DNA of 64,000 nt from an uncultured Eggerthellaceae bacterium. GTDB lineage: Bacteria > Actinomycetota > Coriobacteriia > Coriobacteriales > Eggerthellaceae. Below the pieces are notes generated by a model. The model was given only the letters and a program-made list of their open reading frames with translations. It ran no database searches and was not told the DNA's origin. This document shows positions 49,739 to 57,616 of the stretch, one piece after another. The stretch lies in the NCBI GenBank assembly GCA_910588095.1, contig CAJUQH010000002.1, positions 181,813 through 245,812 on the forward strand, written 5' to 3'. The position numbers were made by a program, and so were the translations under genes. Numbering within the stretch: position 1 is the stretch's first letter; each line of letters starts with the position of its first letter.

Positions 49739-51568
49739 CTACTCGTCCACCTTCAATATCGCCATGAAGGCCTCCTGGGGCACCTCAACGTTGCCGATGG
49801 CCTTCATGCGCTTCTTCCCTGCCTTCTGCTTCTCCAGCAGCTTGCGCTTGCGGGTTATGTCGCCGCCGTAGCACTTCGCCAGCACGTCCTTGCGCTTGGC
49901 CTTCACCGTCTGGCGGCTCAGCACGCGCCCGCCGATGGCTGCCTGGATGGGCACCTCGAACATCTGACGCGGGATTATCTCCTTCAGCTTCTCGGTCAGC
50001 ACGCGACCGCGCTCGTAGGCCTTCTCGCGATGCACGATGAACGACAGCGCGTCGATGGGCTTGCCCGAAAGCAGTATGTCGAGCTTCACCAGGTCGGACT
50101 GCTTGTATCCCAAGAACTCGTAGTCCAGGCTGGCATAGCCTTTCGTGTGCGACTTCAGCTTGTCGAAGAAGTCCATGATCAGCTCCGACAGCGGTATCTC
50201 CCACAGCATCTCCACCGTGGTCTCGGAAAGGTAGTTCATCGTGACGAAGGTGCCGCGGCGCGCCACGGTCAGATCCATCACCGCGCCCACGTAATCGGGC
50301 GGGATGAGCACCTTCGCGCTCAGGTACGGCTCCTCCACGTGGTCTATCTCGCTGGCGTCGGGCATCTCCTGGGGCGAATGCACCACCAGCATCTCGCCCC
50401 CCTTGCGGAACACGTGGTACTCCACGCTGGGCGCCGTGGCCAGCAGGTCGAGCCCGAACTCGCGCTCGAGCCGCTCCTTGATGACCTCCATGTGCAGCAG
50501 CCCCAAGAACCCCACGCGGAAGCCGAAGCCCAGCGCGTGCGACGTCTCGGGTTCCCAAACCAGGGCCGGGTCGTTGAGCGAGAGCTTCTCCAGCGCCTCC
50601 TTCAGCGGCTCGTACTGGTCGCCGTCGATGGGGTACAGCCCGGTGTACACCATGGGCTTGGCCTCGCGGTAGCCGGGCAGCGGCTCGGGGCAGCCGCCCT
50701 CGGCCGCGGTGATGGTGTCGCCCACCTTCACCTGGCTCACGTCCTTCAAGCCCGTCACCAGGTACCCCACCTCGCCCACCGTCAGGTCGGGCAGCGCGCA
50801 TTCGGCGGGACGGCGTGCGCCCACCTCCTCCACCAGCGTCTCGGTGCCGGTGGCCATCATGCGTATGCGATCGCCCTTGGCAATGCGGCCGTCCACCACG
50901 CGGATGAGCGCGACCACGCCCCGGTAGGCGTCGAAGTAGCTGTCGAAGATGAGCGCGCGCAGCGGCGCGTCGGTGCGACCCTCGGGCGCCGGGATGTTGT
51001 AGACCACGGCCTCCAGCAGGTCATGCACGCCTTCGCCGGTCTTGCCGCTGGCCAGCACCGCGTCATCGGCCGGTATGGCCAAGCCGTCCTCTATCTCGGC
51101 CCGCACGCGGTCGGGCTCGGCCGCTGGCAGGTCGATCTTGTTGATGAGCGGGATGACCTCCAGGTTGGCATTCATGGCCAGCATGGCGTTGGCCACCGTC
51201 TGCGCCTCGACGCCCTGGGTGGCATCCACCACCAGCACCGCCCCCTCGCATGCGGCCAGGCTGCGGCTCACCTCGTAGGTGAAGTCCACATGCCCCGGCG
51301 TGTCGATGAGGTTCAGCTGGTACACCTCGCCATCGTCGGCGGTGTAGCTCACGCGCACGGCCTGGCTCTTGATGGTGATGCCCCGCTCGCGCTCGATGTC
51401 CATGGTGTCGAGCAGCTGCGCCTGCATGTCGCGCTCGGCCACGGTGCCCGTCTGCTCCAAGATGCGGTCGGACAGCGTCGACTTTCCATGGTCGATGTGG
51501 GCGATTATGGAGAAGTTCCTTATATGGGAAGGGTCTGTAGCCAATTTTCTCTGAGGTTTCTCTCGCAA
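49739..51568 (-). CDS. lepA: Elongation factor 4 (LepA)
   Basis: Ribosome-binding GTPase of about 609 residues. G1 is AHIDHGKST, G2 RGITI, G3 DTPGH, and G4 NKID, followed by domain II, the EF-G-like domains and the LepA-specific C-terminal domain (YGGDITRKRKLLEKQKAGKKRMK). The start is uncertain: TTG at 51568 gives MREKPQRKLATDPSH; TTG at 51544, nearer the conserved TDPSHIRNFSIIAHIDHGKST, is an alternative. A TAGAAT at 51592-51587 may be the -10 box. First gene of the lepA-dus-hemW operon. Confidence 0.96.
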   Translation of the reverse strand: MREKPQRKLATDPSHIRNFSIIAHIDHGKSTLSDRILEQTGTVAERDMQAQLLDTMDIERERGITIKSQAVRVSYTADDGEVYQLNLIDTPGHVDFTYEVSRSLAACEGAVLVVDATQGVEAQTVANAMLAMNANLEVIPLINKIDLPAAEPDRVRAEIEDGLAIPADDAVLASGKTGEGVHDLLEAVVYNIPAPEGRTDAPLRALIFDSYFDAYRGVVALIRVVDGRIAKGDRIRMMATGTETLVEEVGARRPAECALPDLTVGEVGYLVTGLKDVSQVKVGDTITAAEGGCPEPLPGYREAKPMVYTGLYPIDGDQYEPLKEALEKLSLNDPALVWEPETSHALGFGFRVGFLGLLHMEVIKERLEREFGLDLLATAPSVEYHVFRKGGEMLVVHSPQEMPDASEIDHVEEPYLSAKVLIPPDYVGAVMDLTVARRGTFVTMNYLSETTVEMLWEIPLSELIMDFFDKLKSHTKGYASLDYEFLGYKQSDLVKLDILLSGKPIDALSFIVHREKAYERGRVLTEKLKEIIPRQMFEVPIQAAIGGRVLSRQTVKAKRKDVLAKCYGGDITRKRKLLEKQKAGKKRMKAIGNVEVPQEAFMAILKVDE

Positions 51569-51944
51569 TTACGGTCAACCTGCGCTATTCTATCATCTTG
51601 TGCAGATGAGCGCATTCGAGCTGGCGCGCAAGCGCATCCGCAGACGAGGCTGCAAAGGACAAGGCTCGCACGCTTGAGACGGCCATCAGGTCGGCAAGGC
51701 AGAGAAATCCTGTTCTGCCTTCACGCACCGCTTCGAGAGCGCATCCTTCGCGGGCTGCGCCGGATGCGGCGCCCGACTGTCATGGCACTTCAGCCGTGCA
51801 GCTTTCCCCCTTGCAACCTTACCGCGATGCCTCCCGCGCCAGCCATGGCTGCGTCGCTGCGCACCGGCCCGGGCATGCTGCCTGCGCCGTCCGAGGAACA
51901 GGCCGCCTGCGCGGCCGCGAGCAACAAGGAAGAAGGAGCTGGCA
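51569..51944. other. Divergent intergenic region between lepA and rpsT
   Basis: This 376-base region must hold promoters for both genes. On the minus strand TAGAAT (51592-51587) is a candidate -10 for lepA. A perfect 8-bp hairpin (AAGGCAGA at 51697-51704 with TCTGCCTT at 51715-51722) lies in the probable rpsT leader and could take part in S20 autoregulation. The strong ribosome binding site AGAAGGAG for rpsT ends the region. I see no small gene. Confidence 0.45.
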
Positions 51945-52553
51945 ATGGCCAACATCAAGTCCCAGAAGAAGCGCATCATCACCAACGAGAAGCGCCGCCT
52001 GCGCAACCGCGCAGTCAAGAGCGAGCTCAAGACCGCTACCCGCCGCGTCAAGGACGCCGTGGCCGCTGGCGACGGCGCTGCCGCCTACGCTGCCGCGCTG
52101 GCCGCGTGCCGTTTGATGGACAAGGCCGCCACCAAGGGCGTCATCCACAAGCGCCAGGCTGCCAACCGCAAGAGCGGCATCATGAACCTGGCCAACACCG
52201 TGGTGACCGACGCCGACCGTGCCGCCTACGTGAAGCCCGAGCCCAAGAAGCAGGAGAAGACCGGCTCCAAGAAGGCCGCCGCCAAGGAGGCTCGCAAGAA
52301 GGAGATGGAGAAGGCTTCCAAGGAGAAGGCCAAGCGCCGCGAGAAGCAGCTGAAGGAAGAGGAGGCTGCCAAGAAGCGCAAGGCCAAGGAGGCCGAGGCT
52401 GCCGCCAAGGCCGAAGCCGAGGCCGCTGCTGCTGCCGAGGCCGAGGCTGACGCCGAGGCCGTGGCCGATCCCGAGTCCACCGAGGCCCAGGGCACGACCG
52501 AGGAGCCCTCTGCCGAGGCGCAGGAGGAAGCCGCCGAGGAGGCTGCCGAGTAG
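51945..52553 (+). CDS. rpsT: 30S ribosomal protein S20 with long charged C-terminal tail
   Basis: The first ~87 residues are an ordinary S20 (ANIKSQKKRIITNEKRRLRNRAVKSELKTATRRV through HKRQAANRKSGIMNLAN), which binds 16S rRNA early in 30S assembly. The protein then continues for about 110 residues as a Lys/Glu/Ala-rich stretch, likely a long helix or coiled coil that turns acidic at the end (EEAAEEAAE). S20 is normally about 85-90 residues, so the tail more than doubles it. No frameshift is needed; the frame stays open with good codon bias to the stop, and a terminator follows 34 bases later. Confidence 0.95.
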   Translation: MANIKSQKKRIITNEKRRLRNRAVKSELKTATRRVKDAVAAGDGAAAYAAALAACRLMDKAATKGVIHKRQAANRKSGIMNLANTVVTDADRAAYVKPEPKKQEKTGSKKAAAKEARKKEMEKASKEKAKRREKQLKEEEAAKKRKAKEAEAAAKAEAEAAAAAEAEADAEAVADPESTEAQGTTEEPSAEAQEEAAEEAAE

Positions 52554-52587
52554 CATCCGCTACCCCGGCATCACCCACCGAACGCAG

Positions 52588-52620
52588 AAGGCCCCGGGCA
52601 TCCCCGGGGCCTTTCCTTTT
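52588..52620 (+). terminator. Terminator of rpsT (copy 1 of a duplicated hairpin)
   Basis: AAGGCCCCGGG (52588-52598) pairs with CCCGGGGCCTT (52603-52613), loop of four bases, then TCCTTTT. An almost identical hairpin with the same loop occurs at 53271, on the far side of the brnTA module. Confidence 0.9.
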
Positions 52621-52645
52621 ACGCGACTCTTTGAGCGCAGGGGCC

Positions 52646-52849
52646 TTACACGAACTCGATGCGCCTCTGCTCCCGCGCGCACTGCATCAGATACAAGTTG
52701 ATGAGCCGTTGGTACGGGATGCCCGTGCGGTCTGCTTCGCGCCTGAAATAGTCGACTGCGAACATGTCAAGATTCATCGTCACCGGCTTCCGCAGCTTCT
52801 TGGCGTACGGGTTCGGCGATGCGTCAGAAAAATCGTACTCAGCCTTCAT
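52646..52849 (-). CDS. brnA: BrnA-type antitoxin
   Basis: A 67-residue antitoxin with a ribbon-helix-helix-like C-terminal half (KPVTMNLDMFAVDYFRREADRTGIPYQRLINLYLMQCAREQRRIEF), which matches the BrnA/CopG arrangement. It overlaps the end of brnT by 11 bases, in the toxin-first order that is typical of BrnTA. It should bind BrnT and repress the operon. GC is lower than in neighbouring housekeeping genes. Confidence 0.88.
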   Translation of the reverse strand: MKAEYDFSDASPNPYAKKLRKPVTMNLDMFAVDYFRREADRTGIPYQRLINLYLMQCAREQRRIEFV

Positions 52850-53147
52850 TGCGACGCCTCCAATAACTGGAATCCTCGGCCTTCGTGGCCTTGCGGGCAG
52901 AGATGATGCGTATGACCTCGTTCACTTCCCGATAGCAGTGGCACACTGTGAGCGTTCGCGCTATCGCGCTCAACCCCAGGATGACGAACCGATCCTCATC
53001 GTAAGAGTGAGCTTCGTCATGGATGACCAAGGCGTGCGGGTCGTAGAACACCGTTGATGCCTCATCGAAGGAAACGCCATACTTGCGCAAGTTGCTCTCG
53101 GCCTTCGCCTCGTCCCACTCGAATGATATGACACCATATATGAACAT
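52839..53147 (-). CDS. brnT: BrnT-type toxin (DUF497 ribonuclease)
   Basis: A 102-residue toxin of the RelE-like BrnT family. ISFEWDEAKAESNLRKYGVSFDEASTVFYDPHALVIHDEAH and DRFVILGLSAIARTLTVCHCYREVNEVIRIISARKATKAE match the family closely, including the histidine and RIISAR segments. It probably cleaves mRNA and halts growth when free. The ATG coincides with the predicted transcription start (leaderless), and an 8-bp inverted repeat (53123-53130 and 53145-53152) overlaps it. Confidence 0.92.
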   Translation of the reverse strand: MFIYGVISFEWDEAKAESNLRKYGVSFDEASTVFYDPHALVIHDEAHSYDEDRFVILGLSAIARTLTVCHCYREVNEVIRIISARKATKAEDSSYWRRRNEG

Positions 53148-53181
53148 ATCATTATTATGGTAGCTATATTTATATTGTCAA
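53123..53181 (-). promoter_or_regulatory. Promoter and candidate operator of brnTA
   Basis: On the minus strand TTGACA (53181-53176), a 16-base spacer and CATAAT (53159-53154) form a strong promoter; the predicted start near 53147 is the A of the brnT ATG. The perfect repeat ATGATATG/CATATCAT (53123-53130 and 53145-53152) overlaps the start and is a likely BrnA operator. The region is very AT-rich. Confidence 0.65.
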
Positions 53182-53270
53182 TATCAACAAGCATCCTATA
53201 GCCACCGTGAGGAATCGTCGAATAACCCCCTATCTTGTGCCACATGCTTGAACATCATGCGTCAATCGCG

Positions 53271-53303
53271 GAAGGCCCCGGGCATCCCCGGGGCCCTTCT
53301 TTT
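53271..53303 (+). terminator. Second copy of the rpsT-type terminator hairpin
   Basis: GGCCCCGGG (53273-53281) pairs with CCCGGGGCC (53286-53294), with the same CATC loop as the hairpin at 52588, followed by CTTCTTTTT. No plus-strand gene lies directly upstream of it now, so it looks like a duplicated end of rpsT left on the other side of the brnTA insert. Confidence 0.75.
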
Positions 53304-53610
53304 TACGCCAAGCCGACCGTGTAGGCTACCCGGCAGATGGAAGCGCTCGCCTCCTTGAGTTGCGGCAGCAAGGCGTCGGGGATGGCGAATCGGCATCAAT
53401 TTTCAAAGTCATCCGAACGCCTCTCTCGCCCCACTAGCCGCATTGCCCACGCGCCAGCCCCGAAAGCTCCCATGCGGCCAAGAACGACCCGATCGCGCCT
53501 GCGAACCCGTGCCCTCCTCCCCCTTGTTGCGCGCTGGTAAAATCCCTGTTTCGCAACGCGAAAACCAACCGTCCCGGCGGCCGAGCAACCCCAAGGCACC
53601 GCACGCGAGT
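53304..53610. other. Intergenic region before the DUF1846 gene
   Basis: About 300 bases without a convincing gene. GC rises back to the local level after the AT-rich brnTA region. Apart from the promoter at its right end I see no clear structure. Confidence 0.4.
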
Positions 53611-53619
53611 TGCTATAAT
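53611..53619 (+). promoter_or_regulatory. Extended -10 promoter of the DUF1846 gene
   Basis: TG-C-TATAAT, a perfect extended -10, lies about 50 bases before the ATG at 53670. Confidence 0.65.
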
Positions 53620-53669
53620 GGGTGCATCTTTTTTTGTATCCCCGCCTCGAACGCCCTGGAGGAGCCGCC

Positions 53670-55151
53670 ATGCGCGAAGGTTTCGACAACAGCAAGTACA
53701 TCGCCCTGCAAGCCGAGCACATCCGCGAGCGCATCGACCAGTTCGGCGGCAAGCTCTATCTTGAGTTCGGCGGCAAGCTGTTCGACGACTACCATGCCAG
53801 CCGCGTGCTGCCCGGCTTCGAGCCCGACATCAAGATACGCATGCTGCAGTCGATGGCCGACGACGTCGAGATAGTCATCGCCATCAACGCCAACGACATC
53901 GAGAAGTCGAAGGTGCGCGGCGACCTGGGCATAACCTATGACGAGGACGTGCTGCGCCTCATGGACGTGTTCCGCTCCATGGGCTTCATGGTGGGCAGCG
54001 TGGTGCTCACCCGCTACGCCAACCAGCCCGCCGCCGACGCCTTCCGCAAGCGCCTGGCCGAGATGGGCATCACCCACTACCTGCACCATTCCATCGAGGG
54101 CTACCCCAACGACCTCGACCGCATCGTGAGCGAGGACGGCTTCGGCAAGAACGACTTCATCGAGACGACGCGCCCGCTCGTGGTGGTCACCGCGCCGGGC
54201 CCCGGCTCGGGAAAGATGGCCACATGCCTGAGTCAGCTCTACCACGAGAACCAGCGCGGCGTGAAGGCGGGCTACGCGAAGTACGAGACGTTCCCCGTAT
54301 GGAACCTGCCTCTGAACCACCCGGTGAACATCGCCTACGAGGCCGCCACAGCCGACCTGGACGACGACAACATCATCGACCCGTTCCACCTGGAAGCCTA
54401 TGGCGAGACCACGGTCAACTACAACCGCGACGTCGAGATATTTCCCGTGCTGCGCGCCATGATGGAGCGCATCATGGGCGAGAGCCCGTACAAGTCGCCC
54501 ACCGACATGGGCGTGAACATGGCTGGGCTGGCCATCGTCGACGACGAGGCGTGCCGCGAGGCCAGCAACATGGAGATCGTGCGCCGCTACTTCCAGACGG
54601 CGGTGGAGCACAAGCGCACCGGCTGCGGCGAGCGGGCGCTGAGCAAGATCGAGCTGCTCATGAACCGTGCGGGGGTCACGGCCAACCTGTCGCCCGCACG
54701 CAGCGCAGCGCTGCTGAAGGAGGAGATGACCGGCGCGCCGGCTGGTGCCATGGTGCTGCCCGACGGCACGGTGGTCACCGGCAAGACCGGCAACCTGCTG
54801 GGCGCGGCATCGGCGCTGCTCATGAATGCGCTCAAGGGCGTGGCCGGGCTCGACGACGAGCTGGAGGTCATATCCGACGAGGTGCTGGAGCCCATCTGCC
54901 ACCTCAAGACCCAGCACCTGCACAACCAGAACCCCCGGCTGCATTCCGATGAGACGCTGCTGGCGCTTTCCGTCAGCTCGGTGCAGAACCCCCTGGCGGG
55001 CGACCTCATCGACAACGCCGACAAGCTGCGCGGCTGCGACGCGTACTTCTCGGTCATCGTGTCGTCAGCCGACGAGAAGCTGTACCGCACCCTGGGCATC
55101 AACGTGTGCTGCGAGCCTAAGTACGAGCAGCACCGGTACTACCACAAGTAG
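53670..55151 (+). CDS. DUF1846 domain-containing protein
   Basis: A 493-residue cytoplasmic protein that covers the DUF1846 family from end to end: GFDNSKYIALQAEHIRERIDQFGGKLYLEFGGKLFDDYHASRVLPGF, then PLVVVTAPGPGSGKMATCLSQLYHE, which looks like a nucleotide-binding loop, and the family's TNMGVNM-like, GCGERALSKIELLMNRAG and HLKTQHLHNQNPRLHSDETLLALS segments. The biochemical role is not established to my knowledge. The ATG at 53670 has GGAGGAG upstream; the longer frame lacks support. Single-gene unit with its own promoter and terminator. Confidence 0.93.
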   Translation: MREGFDNSKYIALQAEHIRERIDQFGGKLYLEFGGKLFDDYHASRVLPGFEPDIKIRMLQSMADDVEIVIAINANDIEKSKVRGDLGITYDEDVLRLMDVFRSMGFMVGSVVLTRYANQPAADAFRKRLAEMGITHYLHHSIEGYPNDLDRIVSEDGFGKNDFIETTRPLVVVTAPGPGSGKMATCLSQLYHENQRGVKAGYAKYETFPVWNLPLNHPVNIAYEAATADLDDDNIIDPFHLEAYGETTVNYNRDVEIFPVLRAMMERIMGESPYKSPTDMGVNMAGLAIVDDEACREASNMEIVRRYFQTAVEHKRTGCGERALSKIELLMNRAGVTANLSPARSAALLKEEMTGAPAGAMVLPDGTVVTGKTGNLLGAASALLMNALKGVAGLDDELEVISDEVLEPICHLKTQHLHNQNPRLHSDETLLALSVSSVQNPLAGDLIDNADKLRGCDAYFSVIVSSADEKLYRTLGINVCCEPKYEQHRYYHK

Positions 55152-55183
55152 CCCCGCGTCGCAGGACCATCCATGCAAAAAGG

Positions 55184-55212
55184 AAAAGGCCGCATCTGCG
55201 GCCTTTTCTCTC
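55184..55212. terminator. Bidirectional terminator between DUF1846 and the M23 peptidase
   Basis: AAAAGGCCGC (55184-55193) pairs with GCGGCCTTTT (55198-55207) around a four-base loop. Both strands end in T-runs, so it can serve both convergent genes. Confidence 0.88.
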
Positions 55213-55229
55213 TGCTGGTTCGCCTGCCT

Positions 55230-56330
55230 TTACAGGTTCACGTAGTTGCGGGCGTTCACCGGCGTCCCGTTCACCTCCACCTGGAAGTGCAGGTGGTTGC
55301 CGGTCGATTGGCCCGTGGTGCCCACGTAGCCGATGACCGTCCCCGCAGCCACCTGCTGGCCTACCGTAGCGGCCTGGCGGCTCATGTGCATGTAGATGGT
55401 GCGCACGCCACCGCCGTGGCTCACGATGACGGTGTTGCCGCCGCCGCCGTACCAGCCCACGTAAGACACCGTGCCCGGCCCAGACGACATGATGGGCGTG
55501 CCGCCGGGGGCTGCCAGGTCGGTGCCGTTATGCCAGTAGCCATGCCACGACGAGTAGCCGAACTCGGTGGAGATGTAGGTGTAGCCCGGGCACGGATGCA
55601 CCCAGCCCTCCACGATGCCGCCCGGCACGACGACCGCATTAGACGCATCCTGGCGCTTCGCCGCCTCCTCGGCGGCCATGCGCTCCTCTTCCTCGCGAGC
55701 CTGGAGCACCGCCACCTCCTCGGTGACCTTCTTCAGCTCCTCCTCCATCGACGCCTTCGTGGCCTCGATGTCGGCCTGGGCCTCCTCGGCCGCCCTCATC
55801 TCGTCTGCGGCCGTCTGCTGCTGCTCGCGATACTCCTTCTCGGCCGACTCGGCCTCGGAGCGCTTCTGCTTCGACTCGTCTATCATGGCGGCGTCTTGGT
55901 CGGCGATCATCTGCATGGCATCCCACGAGGTCAAGAACGACTCGAAGCTCGTGGCGCCCAGCACCACCTCGAGGAAGTTGGTGTTGCCGCCGGTCTTGTA
56001 CATGGACTTCGCGCGGCCGCCCAGCAGGTCCTGCAGCTCCACGATGCGGGCGTGGGCAAGCTCGGCGCGCACCGAAGCGTCCTCGGCCGCCGCCGTGGCC
56101 GCCTCGTAAGCCTCGGTGGCGCGCTCGTACTCGGCGTTGGCCTCGTTGAGCTGGTCCTGCAGCTTGTCGATGGTGGCGGCGATGTTGTCGGCTTCCTCCT
56201 GCTTCTCCGCCGATGTCACGGCGAATGCCGACGATGCCCCATAGAAGGGCAGCGCAAGGCTCGCAGCAAGGACGACAGCCAGGGTGGCAGCCAGGGATGC
56301 CCCGAAGGGCCGCTTCGCGTTCTCGGTCAC
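55230..56330 (-). CDS. Secreted M23 peptidase with coiled-coil (murein hydrolase activator-like)
   Basis: A 366-residue exported protein. The signal peptide is at about 1-38 (LAATLAVVLAASLALPFYGASSAFA), followed by a coiled coil of about 190 residues with a break around LLGGRAKSMYKTGGNTNFLEVVLG, and a C-terminal LytM/M23 zinc peptidase. The metal motif is HNGTDLAAPGGTPI and the catalytic HLHFQV is near the end. It likely cuts or controls cutting of cell-wall cross-links at division. The start is GTG at 56330 with CAGGTG before it; a longer frame upstream lacks support. A 14-bp palindrome lies 80 bases upstream. Confidence 0.92.
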   Translation of the reverse strand: MTENAKRPFGASLAATLAVVLAASLALPFYGASSAFAVTSAEKQEEADNIAATIDKLQDQLNEANAEYERATEAYEAATAAAEDASVRAELAHARIVELQDLLGGRAKSMYKTGGNTNFLEVVLGATSFESFLTSWDAMQMIADQDAAMIDESKQKRSEAESAEKEYREQQQTAADEMRAAEEAQADIEATKASMEEELKKVTEEVAVLQAREEEERMAAEEAAKRQDASNAVVVPGGIVEGWVHPCPGYTYISTEFGYSSWHGYWHNGTDLAAPGGTPIMSSGPGTVSYVGWYGGGGNTVIVSHGGGVRTIYMHMSRQAATVGQQVAAGTVIGYVGTTGQSTGNHLHFQVEVNGTPVNARNYVNL

Positions 56331-56412
56331 GATTGCACCTGTTCCGTTGAATGCTCCATTTGCACAGTCGCGCGCCCGCGCCAAGGCGGGCACCGCGTGG
56401 TAAGCATGAATA

Positions 56413-56426
56413 TTACCGCGCGGTAA
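56413..56426. promoter_or_regulatory. Perfect 14-bp palindrome upstream of the M23 gene
   Basis: TTACCGCGCGGTAA reads the same on both strands and lies in the 211-base gap between the NAD kinase and the M23 peptidase gene. It could bind a dimeric regulator of the TetR or similar kind; no T-run follows, so it is not a terminator. Confidence 0.4.
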
Positions 56427-56541
56427 CGAGGTTCGGCGGGCGTTCCATTAAAGATACACACCCTACCTGCGGTTTCTTGACCTGGGAAAGCCTTAAGCGC
56501 CCACAACTTCTTGGGGTCGGCGCGCGGGCCGACCACCTTCC

Positions 56542-57378
56542 CTAGTGGAAGAACACTCCCGCGATGCGCTTGTAGAAGTTCACCTCGACCAAGCGCAGCA
56601 GCTCGGTCGGGCGCGTGCCGGCATGCACGCGCACGCGGTGCAAGCGGCCTCGCACGGGCAGCACATCGCCATCGAGGAACACCGCAACCTCGTCCTCGCC
56701 GTACTGGCCATCCAGCACCACGTCCACAACATCTGCCGACTCGGTGCAGATGGCGCGCGAGGTAAGGGTATGCGGCGCCACCGGCACCACCACCAGGCCC
56801 GGGAAGGCGGGCGACACCAGCGGCCCTCCCGCCGAGAGCGCATAGGCGGTCGAGCCAGTCGCCGTGGCCACCACCATTCCGTCGGCCCGCATGCGGGCCA
56901 CATGGCCGTCGTCGATGTCCAGCGCGAAGTCGACTATGCGCCCCGCCGCCGAGCGCACCACCACCTCGTTCAGGGCGAAGCAGCGCCGCATGCCGCCATC
57001 GTCGGCCACCTCGACCCACAGGTTCGTCCTACGCTCCACCTCGGCCTGGCCATCGAGCGCCGCCTGAACCATGGTCTCCACCCCCTGCTCGCAGGGGTTC
57101 GCCAAGAAGCCCAGGTGCCCGAAGTTGATGCCCAGCATGGGCGCGCCCAGCCGCTCTGCCACCCGTGCGGTGCGCAGGATGGTGCCGTCGCCGCCCAGCA
57201 CCACGATAAGGTCGGCCGCCTCCACCGGGGGCGCCTCGTCCAGCAGGCACGATGGCAGCTCCCGGGCTGGGCATACCGCCATCTCGTGCTCCTCTTCAGC
57301 CAGGAACGGCCCAAGCTCGGCCAAGGCCGCCACCGCGCCCTCGTTCCCCTCGTTCAACACCACCAGGATACGTGCCAT
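56542..57378 (-). CDS. nadK: NAD kinase
   Basis: Makes NADP from NAD and ATP or polyphosphate. The 278-residue protein has the GGDGT motif in LIVVLGGDGTILRTARVAERLGAPMLGINFGHLGFL, the catalytic region ALNEVVVR, and the conserved DGMVVATATGSTAYALSAGGPLVSP block. It stands alone, divergent from murJ, which lies 238 bases upstream on the other strand. Confidence 0.96.
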   Translation of the reverse strand: MARILVVLNEGNEGAVAALAELGPFLAEEEHEMAVCPARELPSCLLDEAPPVEAADLIVVLGGDGTILRTARVAERLGAPMLGINFGHLGFLANPCEQGVETMVQAALDGQAEVERRTNLWVEVADDGGMRRCFALNEVVVRSAAGRIVDFALDIDDGHVARMRADGMVVATATGSTAYALSAGGPLVSPAFPGLVVVPVAPHTLTSRAICTESADVVDVVLDGQYGEDEVAVFLDGDVLPVRGRLHRVRVHAGTRPTELLRLVEVNFYKRIAGVFFH

Positions 57379-57556
57379 TGCAACCTGCCGTCATCACCAG
57401 CCTGAAGCCCCTTTCGTGGCCTTCAGGCGCCTTCTTTCGCTTGCTGTATTATACGCGGTCGCCCCACGCCCAACCGGCATCGCGGGGCAGCCGTCGCCTT
57501 ATCGAAGTTTCGCGGGCGCCAGGGCCCTCACCGCCCCAGCCCGCGCAGCGCAAGGG

Positions 57557-57562
57557 TACAAT
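57557..57562 (+). promoter_or_regulatory. Candidate -10 box of murJ
   Basis: TACAAT lies 54 bases before the TTG start of murJ. No strong -35 box is visible. Confidence 0.4.
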
Positions 57563-57616
57563 AAGGCAGTAACCGTCAGAGGCGAGCCGTCCGATACGGC
57601 CCGCGGAGGATCCGCC

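Noticed and set aside
47225..52450. Plus-strand frame of 1,741 codons across hemW, dus, lepA and rpsT
   Set aside because: It is antisense to well-supported genes and only stays open because of the high GC content; it also runs through tRNA-Cys.
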